A stretch of 64,000 bases of DNA from Bacteroidales bacterium. Its GTDB lineage: Bacteria; Bacteroidota; Bacteroidia; Bacteroidales; UBA932. Below the pieces are notes generated by a model. That model was not told the origin of the DNA. It did no database searches and worked only from the letters and a program-made list of their open reading frames with translations. Every line of letters starts with the position of its first letter. Position 1 is the first letter of the stretch. The position numbers were made by a program, and so were the translations under genes. Below are positions 16,229-25,833 of the stretch, piece after piece. The DNA lies in NCBI GenBank assembly GCA_015060455.1, contig SUYM01000016.1:1-64000 (forward strand), in the 5' to 3' direction.

Positions 16229-17878
16229 ATGATGGATTTTAGATTATTTACTGCTGTCGCCGCGGCTTTTGTGCTGTCGGCGACAGTGTTCGCAGAAGAG
16301 AACCGGCAGAAGGAACGTTCCTGGGGCAGTGTGAGCGGTAGTTTCGAGACCAATACCAATGCCTATATGGACGATGCGAAGACCGGTGCCACTGTGCCGG
16401 AGGGACATTTCGGGTCGAACAACTATCTGAAAGTGGATTATAACAACCGTCGTTTCTCGGCTGGTGTGCAGTTGGAGGCCTATGCCCCGGTGGCAGTGGG
16501 ATTTCCGAATATTCTCAGCGGGGCTGCTCTGACCAATTACTATGTCGCATGGACCGATGAGGACTTTTCAGTGACTGCCGGCACCTTTTACGAGCAGTTC
16601 GGCAGCGGCCTTCTTTTCCGCAGTTGGGAGGACAGGGCGCTTGGTCTGAACAACTCCGTGATGGGTGCAAGGGTGGCATATAATTTCCGTGACATCGTGG
16701 CCGTGAAGGCTCTCTGGGGTATGCCGCGATATGGAATGAAGTTCTCAGATACTCAGGTGAGGGGTGCTGATGCCTCGTTTGCGATATCAAATCTTATAGG
16801 CTGGGAAAGGGTCTATCTTGCTCTTGAAGGTTCGGTGCTGGACAGGTATGAGAAACTTACCGCCGATATGGAGGCAGAGGGCCTGAAACCCAACAGACTT
16901 GGCTGGTCTGCACGTCTGAATATGGATATTGACGGATTTTTCCTCAGGGGAGAATATGTTTCCTCGGGCAAAAAATATTGGAGCAATCCTCTCTATGAGG
17001 ATCCTGAGCATTATGACGCAGATCCGTATCTTGCCAAGAAGGGCAATGCACAACTTGTGGAACTTGGATACACCGGCAGGGGATTGGGAGTGAGTGTGTC
17101 GCTGCGCCGCTTGGAGTGGATGGATTCGAAAATTGTCACAGGAGGTAATGCTCCTGAGGTCAATGTGCTGAATTATGTTCCTGCACTTTCGACCCAATAC
17201 ACATATATGCTGGCGAATCTTCATCCATACAGCCCTCGCACGGGGGATATGTCGTCGCGTTTTACAAACAGCGGGGAGATGGGAGGTCAGATCGATGTGT
17301 TCTATAATTTCCGCCGCGGTACCGTTCTCGGAGGAAAGAGGGGAATGAGGATTCATGCCAATTTCTCGACTTACTATGCCATTGCAAAGGATGGAGGCTT
17401 TCAGCCGGGCAATCTGCTGTTCAGGGATCTGAGCATCGATTTCGAGAAGCAGTGGACCAAGGAGTTCAAGAGCACTCTGATGTGGTCTATGCAGGAGTAT
17501 AATCCGTCGTATGGCGCGAACAGGAGCACCATGTTGCAGAATATCTTTGTGGCTGACCTGCTTTATAAGTACACTCCGTCCTTCTCCACACGTCTTGAAT
17601 TACAGTATCTGACTACGCGTGAGGACAAGAAGGACTGGATGGCTGCCCTGCTTGAAGTGAATTTTGCGCCTTCGTGGAGCATATATGTGAGTGATATGTG
17701 GAATCACGGCAGCACCAGGTTGCATTACTACAACGGTGGAGTGAGTTATACCCGCTCACGCACGAGGGTGGCGCTCGGATATGGCCGCTTCAAGGACGGA
17801 TATATATGCTCGGGCGGTGTGTGCCGCACGGTGCCGGCCTATACGGGATTCAATTTGACTGTAACGACATCATTTTAA
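16229..17878 (+). CDS. DUF6029-type outer-membrane protein, paralogue 2
   Basis: A 549-aa barrel-like protein with signal peptide ending near VFAEE and C-terminal aromatic TTSF. It is co-linear with paralogue 1 at 8450 (shared FYEQFGSGLLFRSWEDRA, KKDWMAALLEV). It contains only two cysteines in total, and both are in the conserved YICSGGVCR motif near the C-terminus, so the pair is kept while other cysteines of paralogue 1 are not. Three Omp28-like CxxC lipoproteins follow directly (4-bp gap to the first). A disulfide exchange partnership is a reasonable inference. Family function is unknown. Confidence 0.77.
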   Translation: MMDFRLFTAVAAAFVLSATVFAEENRQKERSWGSVSGSFETNTNAYMDDAKTGATVPEGHFGSNNYLKVDYNNRRFSAGVQLEAYAPVAVGFPNILSGAALTNYYVAWTDEDFSVTAGTFYEQFGSGLLFRSWEDRALGLNNSVMGARVAYNFRDIVAVKALWGMPRYGMKFSDTQVRGADASFAISNLIGWERVYLALEGSVLDRYEKLTADMEAEGLKPNRLGWSARLNMDIDGFFLRGEYVSSGKKYWSNPLYEDPEHYDADPYLAKKGNAQLVELGYTGRGLGVSVSLRRLEWMDSKIVTGGNAPEVNVLNYVPALSTQYTYMLANLHPYSPRTGDMSSRFTNSGEMGGQIDVFYNFRRGTVLGGKRGMRIHANFSTYYAIAKDGGFQPGNLLFRDLSIDFEKQWTKEFKSTLMWSMQEYNPSYGANRSTMLQNIFVADLLYKYTPSFSTRLELQYLTTREDKKDWMAALLEVNFAPSWSIYVSDMWNHGSTRLHYYNGGVSYTRSRTRVALGYGRFKDGYICSGGVCRTVPAYTGFNLTVTTSF

Positions 17879-17882
17879 TGAG

Positions 17883-18962
17883 ATGAATAGAAAATTTTTG
17901 AATTTGATACTTTTAGTGCTGCCTCTTGCGGCATGTACCCCTGACAATGGACAGGAGCAGATTGATGCCCAGGCTCCATATACCCTTTCAGTCGATAAGA
18001 CCGAGATAGAGTCTGATGGAAAGCAGGCTGCCACATTCACAATCGTGGATGCAAACGGCAAGGTGCTCACTGACGACAACGCCCTGATGTCCAAGATATA
18101 TTTCAAGAATGAGGCTACTGATAAACGACTTGCCCGCAGGACCAGGACTTTCAGGTCAGTGGAGGACGGGGAATATACCTTTTCTGCGACAGTTGCAGGA
18201 GATCCGTGTGAAAATACGGTGACTATCAGTTCTGTAAACCGCAGCACATACGAGGTGTTCCGCAAGAATGTCTGCATCTATCGTTTCACTGCCACATGGT
18301 GTCCCAACTGCCCGTCGATGACCCAGGGTTTTGAAAGGGTCAGCGATTGGACAAAGTCGAGATTCGTGGAACTTGACCTGCATGGCGCGGGTTCTACTTA
18401 TGCATTATCGGACGGCTCCAAGGTAATCGCAGATTATCTTTGTGGTAAATTCAACGCCCCAGGCTTCCCGTCATGTGTGTATGACCTGGACTACATGTCA
18501 GAGGAGAGGACATATACGGAGATTGAGAGCATCATATTCGACAGGATTGCCCAGCATCCGACCACCTGCGGCATCAAGGCTCAATGTGATTATAATGATG
18601 GTACCCTGAGCCTTCAGGCATGGTTGAAGACCAGCGCCGCTGGAAAATATGACCTCGGTTATGCCATGTTGAAGGATGACTGTCCGGGAGGTGCCGATGC
18701 GTATGAGGAGGAATATGACAATGTGGTTACAGGTCTTTCTGCGAATTATGAGTATTTTACTCCTGGTGCCCAGCAACTTGAAAGTGGTGAAGAGTATAAG
18801 TTCGTAGATATTTCCTCTGCCATGGACCAGCCTCTTACAGGAGATTTGAGCAAATATTCCATGGTAGTGTTTGCACTCAAGCAGGAAGGCTCGAAGGTGA
18901 TTATCGACAATGTCGTCAGGATGCCGCTTGTAGATGGTTCGGTGGATTATATATATAACTGA
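17883..18962 (+). CDS. Omp28-like thioredoxin-fold lipoprotein with CPNC motif
   Basis: A 359-aa lipoprotein (lipobox LAAC, Cys18). An N-terminal Ig-like module (about 32-115) carries the signature TEIESDGKQAATFTI, then a thioredoxin-like domain with YRFTATWCPNCPSM, Cys140/Cys143. Of the four paralogues here it is closest to classical thioredoxin in the ATWC context, so it is the best candidate for an active oxidoreductase. It lies between the DUF6029 barrel gene (4 bp) and the next Omp28-like gene (6 bp). The acidic C-terminal part is unassigned. Confidence 0.82.
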   Translation: MNRKFLNLILLVLPLAACTPDNGQEQIDAQAPYTLSVDKTEIESDGKQAATFTIVDANGKVLTDDNALMSKIYFKNEATDKRLARRTRTFRSVEDGEYTFSATVAGDPCENTVTISSVNRSTYEVFRKNVCIYRFTATWCPNCPSMTQGFERVSDWTKSRFVELDLHGAGSTYALSDGSKVIADYLCGKFNAPGFPSCVYDLDYMSEERTYTEIESIIFDRIAQHPTTCGIKAQCDYNDGTLSLQAWLKTSAAGKYDLGYAMLKDDCPGGADAYEEEYDNVVTGLSANYEYFTPGAQQLESGEEYKFVDISSAMDQPLTGDLSKYSMVVFALKQEGSKVIIDNVVRMPLVDGSVDYIYN

Positions 18963-18968
18963 CCGTAG

Positions 18969-20081
18969 ATGAGGAAACTTATATACATATTTTCAATTCT
19001 TCTGACCTTTGCTTCCTGCAGCGGATACATCGATCCCAATGATCCGGACAATGTGCCTGAGGGAGTGCTGCGCGTGTTTGCAGACAGGACTGCCATTGCG
19101 GCAGACGGACTGCAGCAGGTGACCTTCACCGTGAAGTTCGGTTCCAAGGATGTGAGCAAGGATGCGGACATGAATCTGATCTGCATCACGGGCGACAGCG
19201 AGACCTCTCTCAGACCGGGCGTGAATACCTTCAGCACGACAGTCGCAGCGGAGTACAGGTTCAAGGCGCGCTATTATTCGGGAACTGCTTATTATTCTGA
19301 TAATGAGGTGGTTGTAAAGGCGTCTGAGGTGGCTCAGAGTGTCGGGGTGAAGAACTATCATCGCAGGCTCTGGGGCATGCAGTTCACTGCTGTCTCATGT
19401 ACATACTGTCCGAGACTGACTGCCAATCTCAAGAAGATAATGCAGGAGAATCCCGGCAGGATAGTGCTGACAGCCTTTCATGTGATGTTTGACGAAAGTG
19501 TGATGACCGACCCGATGAAACTTACTATAAATGAGGATTTCAGAGATATGGTCAAGCACGGCGACGGTCTTCCTCTTTTCGCCTTCAATATGGTCAAGGA
19601 CGCAGAGGGGATTGTGGATCAGGAGGATAAGATCCGTGCCAGACTTTCGGACCATCCTGCAGATGAACAGGCGTCCTGCGGTGTGGCTCTCTCAACAACC
19701 TATGACAGCGGCACGCGCAGCCTCAGCATCACAGGCAAGGTCACTTCCAATGTTCCAGAGCAGATGAGATATCATATTCTGCTTGTCGAGGACGGGGTGG
19801 AGTATGCCCAGGCCGGAGAGGATGCAGGCTATGTCCATAATGCGGTGGTGCGTGATGTCCTTTCGGACAGCAAGTGGGGTGACAGGCTTAACAACGGTGT
19901 GAAACTCGGTGTGGGAGTGGAGGCTTCCGTGACCCGCACTGTCACTGTTGACAGGGACTGGAAACCGGAAAACATGAAGGTTGTCTTTGCTGCCCTCAGG
20001 CAGTCGGGAGACAGTTATATATGTGCCAATATAAACGAGTGTGACCTTGGAGGGTCCGCAGATTATATTTATAACGAATGA
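18969..20081 (+). CDS. Omp28-like thioredoxin-fold lipoprotein with CTYC motif
   Basis: A 370-aa lipoprotein (lipobox FASC, Cys17). The Ig-like module shows TAIAADGLQQVTFTV. The thioredoxin-like domain has MQFTAVSCTYCPRL with Cys144/Cys147, so the CxxC is kept but the middle pair is Thr-Tyr instead of Pro-Asn, which would change redox potential in a true thioredoxin. The stop codon overlaps the next start (ATGATGA). It is the second of three consecutive paralogues. Confidence 0.82.
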   Translation: MRKLIYIFSILLTFASCSGYIDPNDPDNVPEGVLRVFADRTAIAADGLQQVTFTVKFGSKDVSKDADMNLICITGDSETSLRPGVNTFSTTVAAEYRFKARYYSGTAYYSDNEVVVKASEVAQSVGVKNYHRRLWGMQFTAVSCTYCPRLTANLKKIMQENPGRIVLTAFHVMFDESVMTDPMKLTINEDFRDMVKHGDGLPLFAFNMVKDAEGIVDQEDKIRARLSDHPADEQASCGVALSTTYDSGTRSLSITGKVTSNVPEQMRYHILLVEDGVEYAQAGEDAGYVHNAVVRDVLSDSKWGDRLNNGVKLGVGVEASVTRTVTVDRDWKPENMKVVFAALRQSGDSYICANINECDLGGSADYIYNE

Positions 20082-21115
20082 TGAAGAAACTTATAAGATA
20101 TGTATCTCTTGCCGCAGTGCTTGCCCTGTGCGCATTCCGCTGTTCTGACGATGAGCAACTGGCCATACAGTTGGAGGTAAGGCCGCAGACGATTTCCGCA
20201 GATGGAAAGTCCCAGGCGCGTTTCACGGTTTTCGAGGGCAATGCTGATGTGACCGGACAGTCTGTGATACGCAGTGTTGAAACGGGAGATGCTCTTCAAG
20301 GAGATGTGTTCTCCACTGAAATTGCAGGGGAGTATCATTTCTATGCCGAGTATGACGGCAGAAAGACCAATTCCGTAAAGGTGGAGGCCCAGCCTGTGGT
20401 CGAGTCCGCCTTCGTGCGTAATGTCTGCCTTATGGAGTTTACTGACGCCCAGTGCTCTTTCTGTCCGGATGCGTCGAGGTATATTGACTTTAATATTCTG
20501 CAGAATCAGAATTATGACTACGTGCATCTGATGGCTTTCCACGAAAAGGACAAATGGGCGATAGAGCAGTATGCTGTCCTTAGAAGTGTGTTCGAGATTT
20601 CGGCGACTCCGTATGCAGTTGTGGATATGAGGGAAGGATCTTCATTGGAAACAGGAAAAAGAGATGAGGTCAAGACATCCATCTCCACATCCCGGACCGG
20701 TTACCCTTCTCATTGCGGGCTGGCCATGACCTCATCTGTAACTGGTGCCTCTGCGAACGTCTCAGTAAAACTTTTCTCTGAAAAGTCTGCCGAGTATCGT
20801 CTTGCACTGTATGTGGTCGAGGACGGTCTCAAAGGTCCCCAACTGGACGGTTCGCTTACAAATGAGAACTATTACCACTCCTTTGTTGTCAGAAGACTTG
20901 TTTCCGAGACGGTTTATGGGGACAATCTGGGAAGAGTCAATCAGAATGAGGAGGCCACAAAGGAATATGCGGTGAGCGTAGATCCTTCATGGAATCTTGC
21001 CAAGACATATGTATATGCACTTGCAATGGATAAGGACGGATATGTTAACAATATGCAGGTCTGCCTTCTTGACTCAGGCACTGCCGGATATCAATATGTC
21101 AATCAGACTGAATGA
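20078..21115 (+). CDS. Omp28-like thioredoxin-fold lipoprotein with CSFC motif
   Basis: A 345-aa protein with the same two-domain plan: Ig-like signature QTISADGKSQARFTV, then MEFTDAQCSFCPDA with Cys126/Cys129. The signal region has two candidate lipid cysteines, Cys18 (LALC) and Cys22 (AFRC). Neither is a good lipobox, so lipidation is less certain than in its siblings. Two starts are possible, at 20078 and 20081; the second would overlap the previous stop as TGATG and remove one Met. Last of the three-gene tandem array; the next gene starts 34 bp later. Confidence 0.8.
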   Translation: MMKKLIRYVSLAAVLALCAFRCSDDEQLAIQLEVRPQTISADGKSQARFTVFEGNADVTGQSVIRSVETGDALQGDVFSTEIAGEYHFYAEYDGRKTNSVKVEAQPVVESAFVRNVCLMEFTDAQCSFCPDASRYIDFNILQNQNYDYVHLMAFHEKDKWAIEQYAVLRSVFEISATPYAVVDMREGSSLETGKRDEVKTSISTSRTGYPSHCGLAMTSSVTGASANVSVKLFSEKSAEYRLALYVVEDGLKGPQLDGSLTNENYYHSFVVRRLVSETVYGDNLGRVNQNEEATKEYAVSVDPSWNLAKTYVYALAMDKDGYVNNMQVCLLDSGTAGYQYVNQTE

Positions 21116-21149
21116 AACGAACGGAGGAATCTAATAATGAAATTATAAT

Positions 21150-23345
21150 ATGAAACGGATTTTAACAATGCTGATGCTTGCAGTCTTCCCGATGGTCTGC
21201 ACAGTATCATGTGACAACAATGATGGCCCGGATGGAGGAAACACCACAGGGAAATATGTGGATTATTCCAAGGGCCGTATCAAACTCGTGCTTCCGAATT
21301 CCAGGACAGTGGAGGCTGACAGGGATGGGGTTTCCATTTCAATAAAGGAGGTCACCTCTGCGAATGTGACATTTGACTGCCGTCCGGGAGCGAATGTGGG
21401 CTCTTACAGGCTTGACGTCATTCCTCTTGCCATGCTGTACAATACCATCATCAATGAGGGACTTGTCGATGCTTCGCAGGAGGAGGTCGAGGATGTGGTC
21501 ATTCAGATTCTGACCAATTCCTCATCAACCAACGGCGTGGTGTTCACGGATGAGAAGTTGGAAGATTTTTATTCCCATACCTTCGACTGGATGAGCACAG
21601 AATATCACAACGGCAGCATTCTCTGTGACTGTGATTATGTGATCTGCGTGGTGCCATGTTTTGATGAGGAGGGTCTGGAGCCTTCGGGAATCAATCTTGC
21701 GTGGTTCAGGACTCCGTCGCAGGCTCTTGTGGGAGACCCTGATGTGCGCATAGATCTGAGCGTGAGTTACAGGAATTTCACTGCCGTGCATGAACCGAAT
21801 GATGACTGCAAATATGTATGCTACTGGTCATATCTGACTGAGGATATAGATGCGTATGAGGATGTCGTGGGAGAAAGGATGCTCAGGGACTTTGTCCGCA
21901 GCGCGGCACCTGCATATGATGTGGCAAGCATCGCAGACCTTTCCTATTATGTGGATTTCGAGCAGTATGCCGATGCGGCAGTGTCTCAGACAAGCCTTGC
22001 TGTTGCCCTTGATGCAAACGGTACTCCTGCCGAATATCTGACCAGAAGAGATTTCTTCCTGAAACCTATTCCGGAGAGCGATGCTGCGGTTTATACTGTC
22101 GAACCATATCAGTCTGCCGCATCAATCTTCTGGTTGAAGGTGAAATTCGAGCCTACATGCCGCTATTGCTGCTATCGCTGGATGACTGAGGAGCAGGCGG
22201 AAATCATCCGGGGTTATTCGGATGAGCAGAAGATGGCCTATGCGCGTGAACTGATTTCTCCGTCAGGCGGCTGGGGAGTGGATAATCCTAAGTTCACATT
22301 TGATGCAGAGGCAAATCTTCCTACTGGATTTTCGTCTGAGGTGATCGAGCATCACATCGTGGCTTATGAACCTGCCGCGAAATATGTGATTGTTTCTGCG
22401 GGAGCAAATTATTATGACGAGGTCACTCCGCTGCAGTTCTCAGAGCCGATAGTGATGAAGCAGAGGGTTACAGACAAGCCTGAGACCTGTTCTGTGCCTG
22501 AAAGCACTTACAATATGGTGCTTGACAATGCCTCACGTACAGGATTCAGATATACTGCCAATTATGAGAATCCTCAGGACATTGCCATGTTCTTCTTCCA
22601 GGTGGTGTCCCCTGTTGCCGCAGAGGACAGGGAGGCATATCCCGACCAGTGTCCGCCGGAGGATATCCATAATGCAAGCCGTGCCGAATGGATGAAATAT
22701 TTCTTCGAGACCTATCGTGAAGCAGCGGACGGGGAGAAGGTGCTCGATGTAAATACCTGGGACACAGGTATTTCTGATAATCTTGATACACATAACAGCA
22801 AGGTGTTGACGCATTTTGGCTATCAGCCCGGAACAGAATACGTGGTGGCCTATTGCATCGAGGATATGAATGGCGTCGTGGGACCTGTAAGGCTTGTCAC
22901 AGTCAGCACGACCGGCATCAATCCGGGCAATAATCCTCAGTCCACGATTTCAGCGACCCTGACTGACGGCAAGTGGATGTTTACATTCTCGGCAAATGAG
23001 GACACCGCAGTCCTCTACTATATGACCTGTTCGTATGGGGATCCCAACTATGAGTCTCTCGCTCTTCCATATCTGAAGAATGACCCGTATGACGACTACC
23101 CTGATTATGAGTCAGTTTCAAGTGTATGGAGAGATAAAATAATGAATCTCGGTCTGACGACTCAGTCTCTGACGACATATGCGACTGAGGACATGAGGGA
23201 AGACGATAGCGTGATTCTCGCCCTTTGTCTTGCTGTGGGAGAGGACGACGAGGGAAAACCTGCGTATGGCGAAGTGCAGCACGTTCTCATCGTTGACGGA
23301 CAGGTGAAACATCTTGAAGACTATAAGACCAGAAGTGACCAGTAA
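21150..23345 (+). CDS. Surface lipoprotein (731 aa), function unknown
   Basis: Lipobox TVSC (Cys21) followed by DNNDG and a short Gly/Asp linker. Several beta-sandwich, fibronectin-like modules are suggested by repeats of the type KYVCYWSYLTEDI, CRYCCYRWMTEEQ, DIAMFFFQVVSP and AVLYYMTCSYG, each an aromatic strand at a similar place in a module of roughly 150 residues. It is cysteine-richer than its neighbours (for example LCDCDYVICVVPC and CRYCC), notable beside genes for dithiol proteins. No catalytic motif seen. It sits 34 bp after the Omp28-like array and 4 bp before the next lipoprotein gene. Confidence 0.78.
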   Translation: MKRILTMLMLAVFPMVCTVSCDNNDGPDGGNTTGKYVDYSKGRIKLVLPNSRTVEADRDGVSISIKEVTSANVTFDCRPGANVGSYRLDVIPLAMLYNTIINEGLVDASQEEVEDVVIQILTNSSSTNGVVFTDEKLEDFYSHTFDWMSTEYHNGSILCDCDYVICVVPCFDEEGLEPSGINLAWFRTPSQALVGDPDVRIDLSVSYRNFTAVHEPNDDCKYVCYWSYLTEDIDAYEDVVGERMLRDFVRSAAPAYDVASIADLSYYVDFEQYADAAVSQTSLAVALDANGTPAEYLTRRDFFLKPIPESDAAVYTVEPYQSAASIFWLKVKFEPTCRYCCYRWMTEEQAEIIRGYSDEQKMAYARELISPSGGWGVDNPKFTFDAEANLPTGFSSEVIEHHIVAYEPAAKYVIVSAGANYYDEVTPLQFSEPIVMKQRVTDKPETCSVPESTYNMVLDNASRTGFRYTANYENPQDIAMFFFQVVSPVAAEDREAYPDQCPPEDIHNASRAEWMKYFFETYREAADGEKVLDVNTWDTGISDNLDTHNSKVLTHFGYQPGTEYVVAYCIEDMNGVVGPVRLVTVSTTGINPGNNPQSTISATLTDGKWMFTFSANEDTAVLYYMTCSYGDPNYESLALPYLKNDPYDDYPDYESVSSVWRDKIMNLGLTTQSLTTYATEDMREDDSVILALCLAVGEDDEGKPAYGEVQHVLIVDGQVKHLEDYKTRSDQ

Positions 23346-23349
23346 AATC

Positions 23350-25827
23350 ATGATTCTTATGAAAAGGATATTTTCAATTGTTCTGGTATGTGCCCTTTTT
23401 GCGGCATGTGAGAAATATGATGACAGCGAAGTTAAGGATGCGATAGGCAAACTTGAAGAAAGGGTGCAGGCCCTTGAAAAACTCAATCAGGAAGTGGCCG
23501 CTCTAAAAGCCATAGTCGATGGACAGGTAACAGTATCTTCATATGTCGAGACTGACGGAGTGTGCACAATCACCCTGTCAGACGGCAACATTTTCAAGGT
23601 GCAGTCGGGACTCACTTCAGTGCCGGTGATTACTGTCATAGAGGAAAACGGCAGGTCGTATTGGGGCTGCTATCAAGACGGAGAGGCTGAATTCCTTCTT
23701 TATCAGGACAAGAAGATAGAGGTGACCTCGGTTGTTCCTGTTGTGAAAGTCAATGAATCCAACTATCTTGAGATTTCTGTTGACGGAGGCAGGACCTGGA
23801 CGGAATCCGATAGTGCTATCACAGGCGGGGTCTTCTCTGAGGTGCAGGCCAGGGAAGACTGTCTGGTACTGACTCTTTCTGATGGTTTTACAAAGTACAC
23901 TGTTCCGTTCCACACAGAGACGCAGCAGCAGTTTGTCTCATTCGTCGGAAAACAATATTTCAATAATTCCGAGACAAAGGACATCCCTGTTGAAATGGTG
24001 GGTGTCGATAATTTTACTGTTACAGAGAAACCGGATGGCTGGAAAGTCTCCTTGTCAATGGGCAAACTGACGGTAACTGCGCCGGCAGAGGGTGTCGGAG
24101 ATACAGAAGGATACATCAAGATGTTGGGCGTCGGCTCCGAGGCTTCGATAGCGTCAGTATATGTCGCAATAGGTGAGTCTCCTTGTCTGATTGCCATCTC
24201 TGATGATGCGACCGTAACCATCACTCCGAATGTGCCGTCATTCTTCTATGGCGCAGTCAATATGGCGGATTTTGAACCCGCAGCCTTGGCTAAGGAACTC
24301 AGTGGAGTCACAAATCCGATGCTTTCGCGATATCCGTTCTCTTCTTCCAAGGTTACTATGCCGTTGACGGACCTTCTGACTGAGGTCCTTCCGGGAGAGA
24401 CTTATGTGGTGTGGACTATTCCTGTAACGGGGAATGCTTTGGCTGCGACTGATGTTCTATATCAGGCGGTATCAAGCATAGGCGTGTCATATGAGGTGAG
24501 CGGTGTAACATTTGAAAACGCCGATATTTATGTCAATGTCAAGGGCGCCGATGCCTATTATCTTATCCCGCTCTCTGAGGATATGACTCTGGACACATGT
24601 ATAGAGGATCTCAATGGCTCTTATGCCGCTACATATGATGTGTATAAGCATAGATCCTCATTTATGGGCAGACTTTCATCACTTGTGGATTCTCCGGTTC
24701 CGGCAACTGCATATCAGATGCTGGTGCTGCCAGTCAAGGCAGGAAAGTTGTGCAAGGCTGATGCCGAAACATTTCCTGTTACACTCAATCCATATCTGCG
24801 AGGAGGTGGACTGACTGTTTCTCTGTCTGCTGGCGCTGTTGAATATCAGAGTCTTACAGTTGTTGTGAATGCGGAGAATGCCTATAAGTGTCTTGTTGCT
24901 GTCGTTACTGCTGACGAGTATGCTTCAAATGGTTATGCCGACGATGCCGTTCTGCTCGATTATCTCTCGACTTTTGTGAGCAAGTCCTATTCAGGAGCGT
25001 ATGAGCATCGGGCGATGAATCTTCAGAGTGGAGTTAAGTATTATTTCCTTGCCGCCGCTTTTGACCGCAATGGCGTGCTCGGATCTCCTGAACGTCTGGA
25101 ACTTTCGACAAAGGCTGTGCTTCTCTCGCCCGCGACAATTTCGATTTCGAGCGTAAATGCCAATATGAACTCTGCCACGGTGACTCTGTCTGCATCGGAG
25201 GATATTGTGTCATACAGGTATATCTTTATGGCCGAGGATGGCGCGGATTACTGGTATAATACCTATTTAGACAATGATAGTGCTGTCTTTGACGCCCTTG
25301 TATATGGTACATGCAGTTATGTGGACAAGACTGCTGCACAGGTGGCTTCCGGCATAAGTTTCACAGATCTGATATTTGGAAAGAATTATATATTCCGCAT
25401 TGTGGGGTTTGATGCACAAGGAAGGGTGACAGCATTGGCAAAGACGGATGTTATGGCAACCGTGGGAGCAGTGGTGAAGAAGGACGATGAGAGGTGGGAG
25501 GAGAATAAACCACAGGTTACAGCCGTGATTTCGGGTACTGATATGAAATTGACCGTCAATTTTCCGAACGGATGCAGCAGTTATGTCATAACCAAGATGT
25601 CATCTGAAGAATATATGGCTTCCTGTCCGTCAGCGGCCCGTCAGAAAGCGGATTATATACTCAAGCATTCCTATGCCTTGAAATTTACTGCCAATATATC
25701 CGACTATGTTCCTTCGGATTGGTATATTTCTATAGATCGTCCGTACCTTCTTATCACATGGGAGGATTCAAATCAGTGGTATGAACCTTTGGTTATCGAC
25801 AGCGCAACAGGGAAACAAGTAAAATAA
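23350..25827 (+). CDS. Large modular surface lipoprotein (826 aa) with coiled-coil N-terminus
   Basis: The start at 23350 reads MILMKRIFS; the inner ATG at 23359 (MKRIFSIVLV) is equally plausible. Lipobox FAAC (Cys20), then EKYDDSE, a good surface-export signal. A short coiled coil (LEERVQALEKLNQEVAALKA) precedes a DUF4988-like segment (ITLSDGNIFKV ... VITVIEENGRSYWGCYQDG ... LEISVDGGRTWTESD), close in plan to the 874-aa lipoprotein. The beta modules show ETYVVWTIPVTG, AAAFDRNGVLG and KKDDERWEENKP. Function unknown; probably a paralogue of the 10322 and 13092 products by module shuffling. Confidence 0.8.
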   Translation: MILMKRIFSIVLVCALFAACEKYDDSEVKDAIGKLEERVQALEKLNQEVAALKAIVDGQVTVSSYVETDGVCTITLSDGNIFKVQSGLTSVPVITVIEENGRSYWGCYQDGEAEFLLYQDKKIEVTSVVPVVKVNESNYLEISVDGGRTWTESDSAITGGVFSEVQAREDCLVLTLSDGFTKYTVPFHTETQQQFVSFVGKQYFNNSETKDIPVEMVGVDNFTVTEKPDGWKVSLSMGKLTVTAPAEGVGDTEGYIKMLGVGSEASIASVYVAIGESPCLIAISDDATVTITPNVPSFFYGAVNMADFEPAALAKELSGVTNPMLSRYPFSSSKVTMPLTDLLTEVLPGETYVVWTIPVTGNALAATDVLYQAVSSIGVSYEVSGVTFENADIYVNVKGADAYYLIPLSEDMTLDTCIEDLNGSYAATYDVYKHRSSFMGRLSSLVDSPVPATAYQMLVLPVKAGKLCKADAETFPVTLNPYLRGGGLTVSLSAGAVEYQSLTVVVNAENAYKCLVAVVTADEYASNGYADDAVLLDYLSTFVSKSYSGAYEHRAMNLQSGVKYYFLAAAFDRNGVLGSPERLELSTKAVLLSPATISISSVNANMNSATVTLSASEDIVSYRYIFMAEDGADYWYNTYLDNDSAVFDALVYGTCSYVDKTAAQVASGISFTDLIFGKNYIFRIVGFDAQGRVTALAKTDVMATVGAVVKKDDERWEENKPQVTAVISGTDMKLTVNFPNGCSSYVITKMSSEEYMASCPSAARQKADYILKHSYALKFTANISDYVPSDWYISIDRPYLLITWEDSNQWYEPLVIDSATGKQVK

Positions 25828-25833
25828 TAAATT

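Noticed and set aside
23314..23349. TTG start for the 826-aa lipoprotein frame
   Set aside because: It lies inside the preceding gene and puts 12 residues before a signal peptide that is complete from the ATGs at 23350 or 23359.
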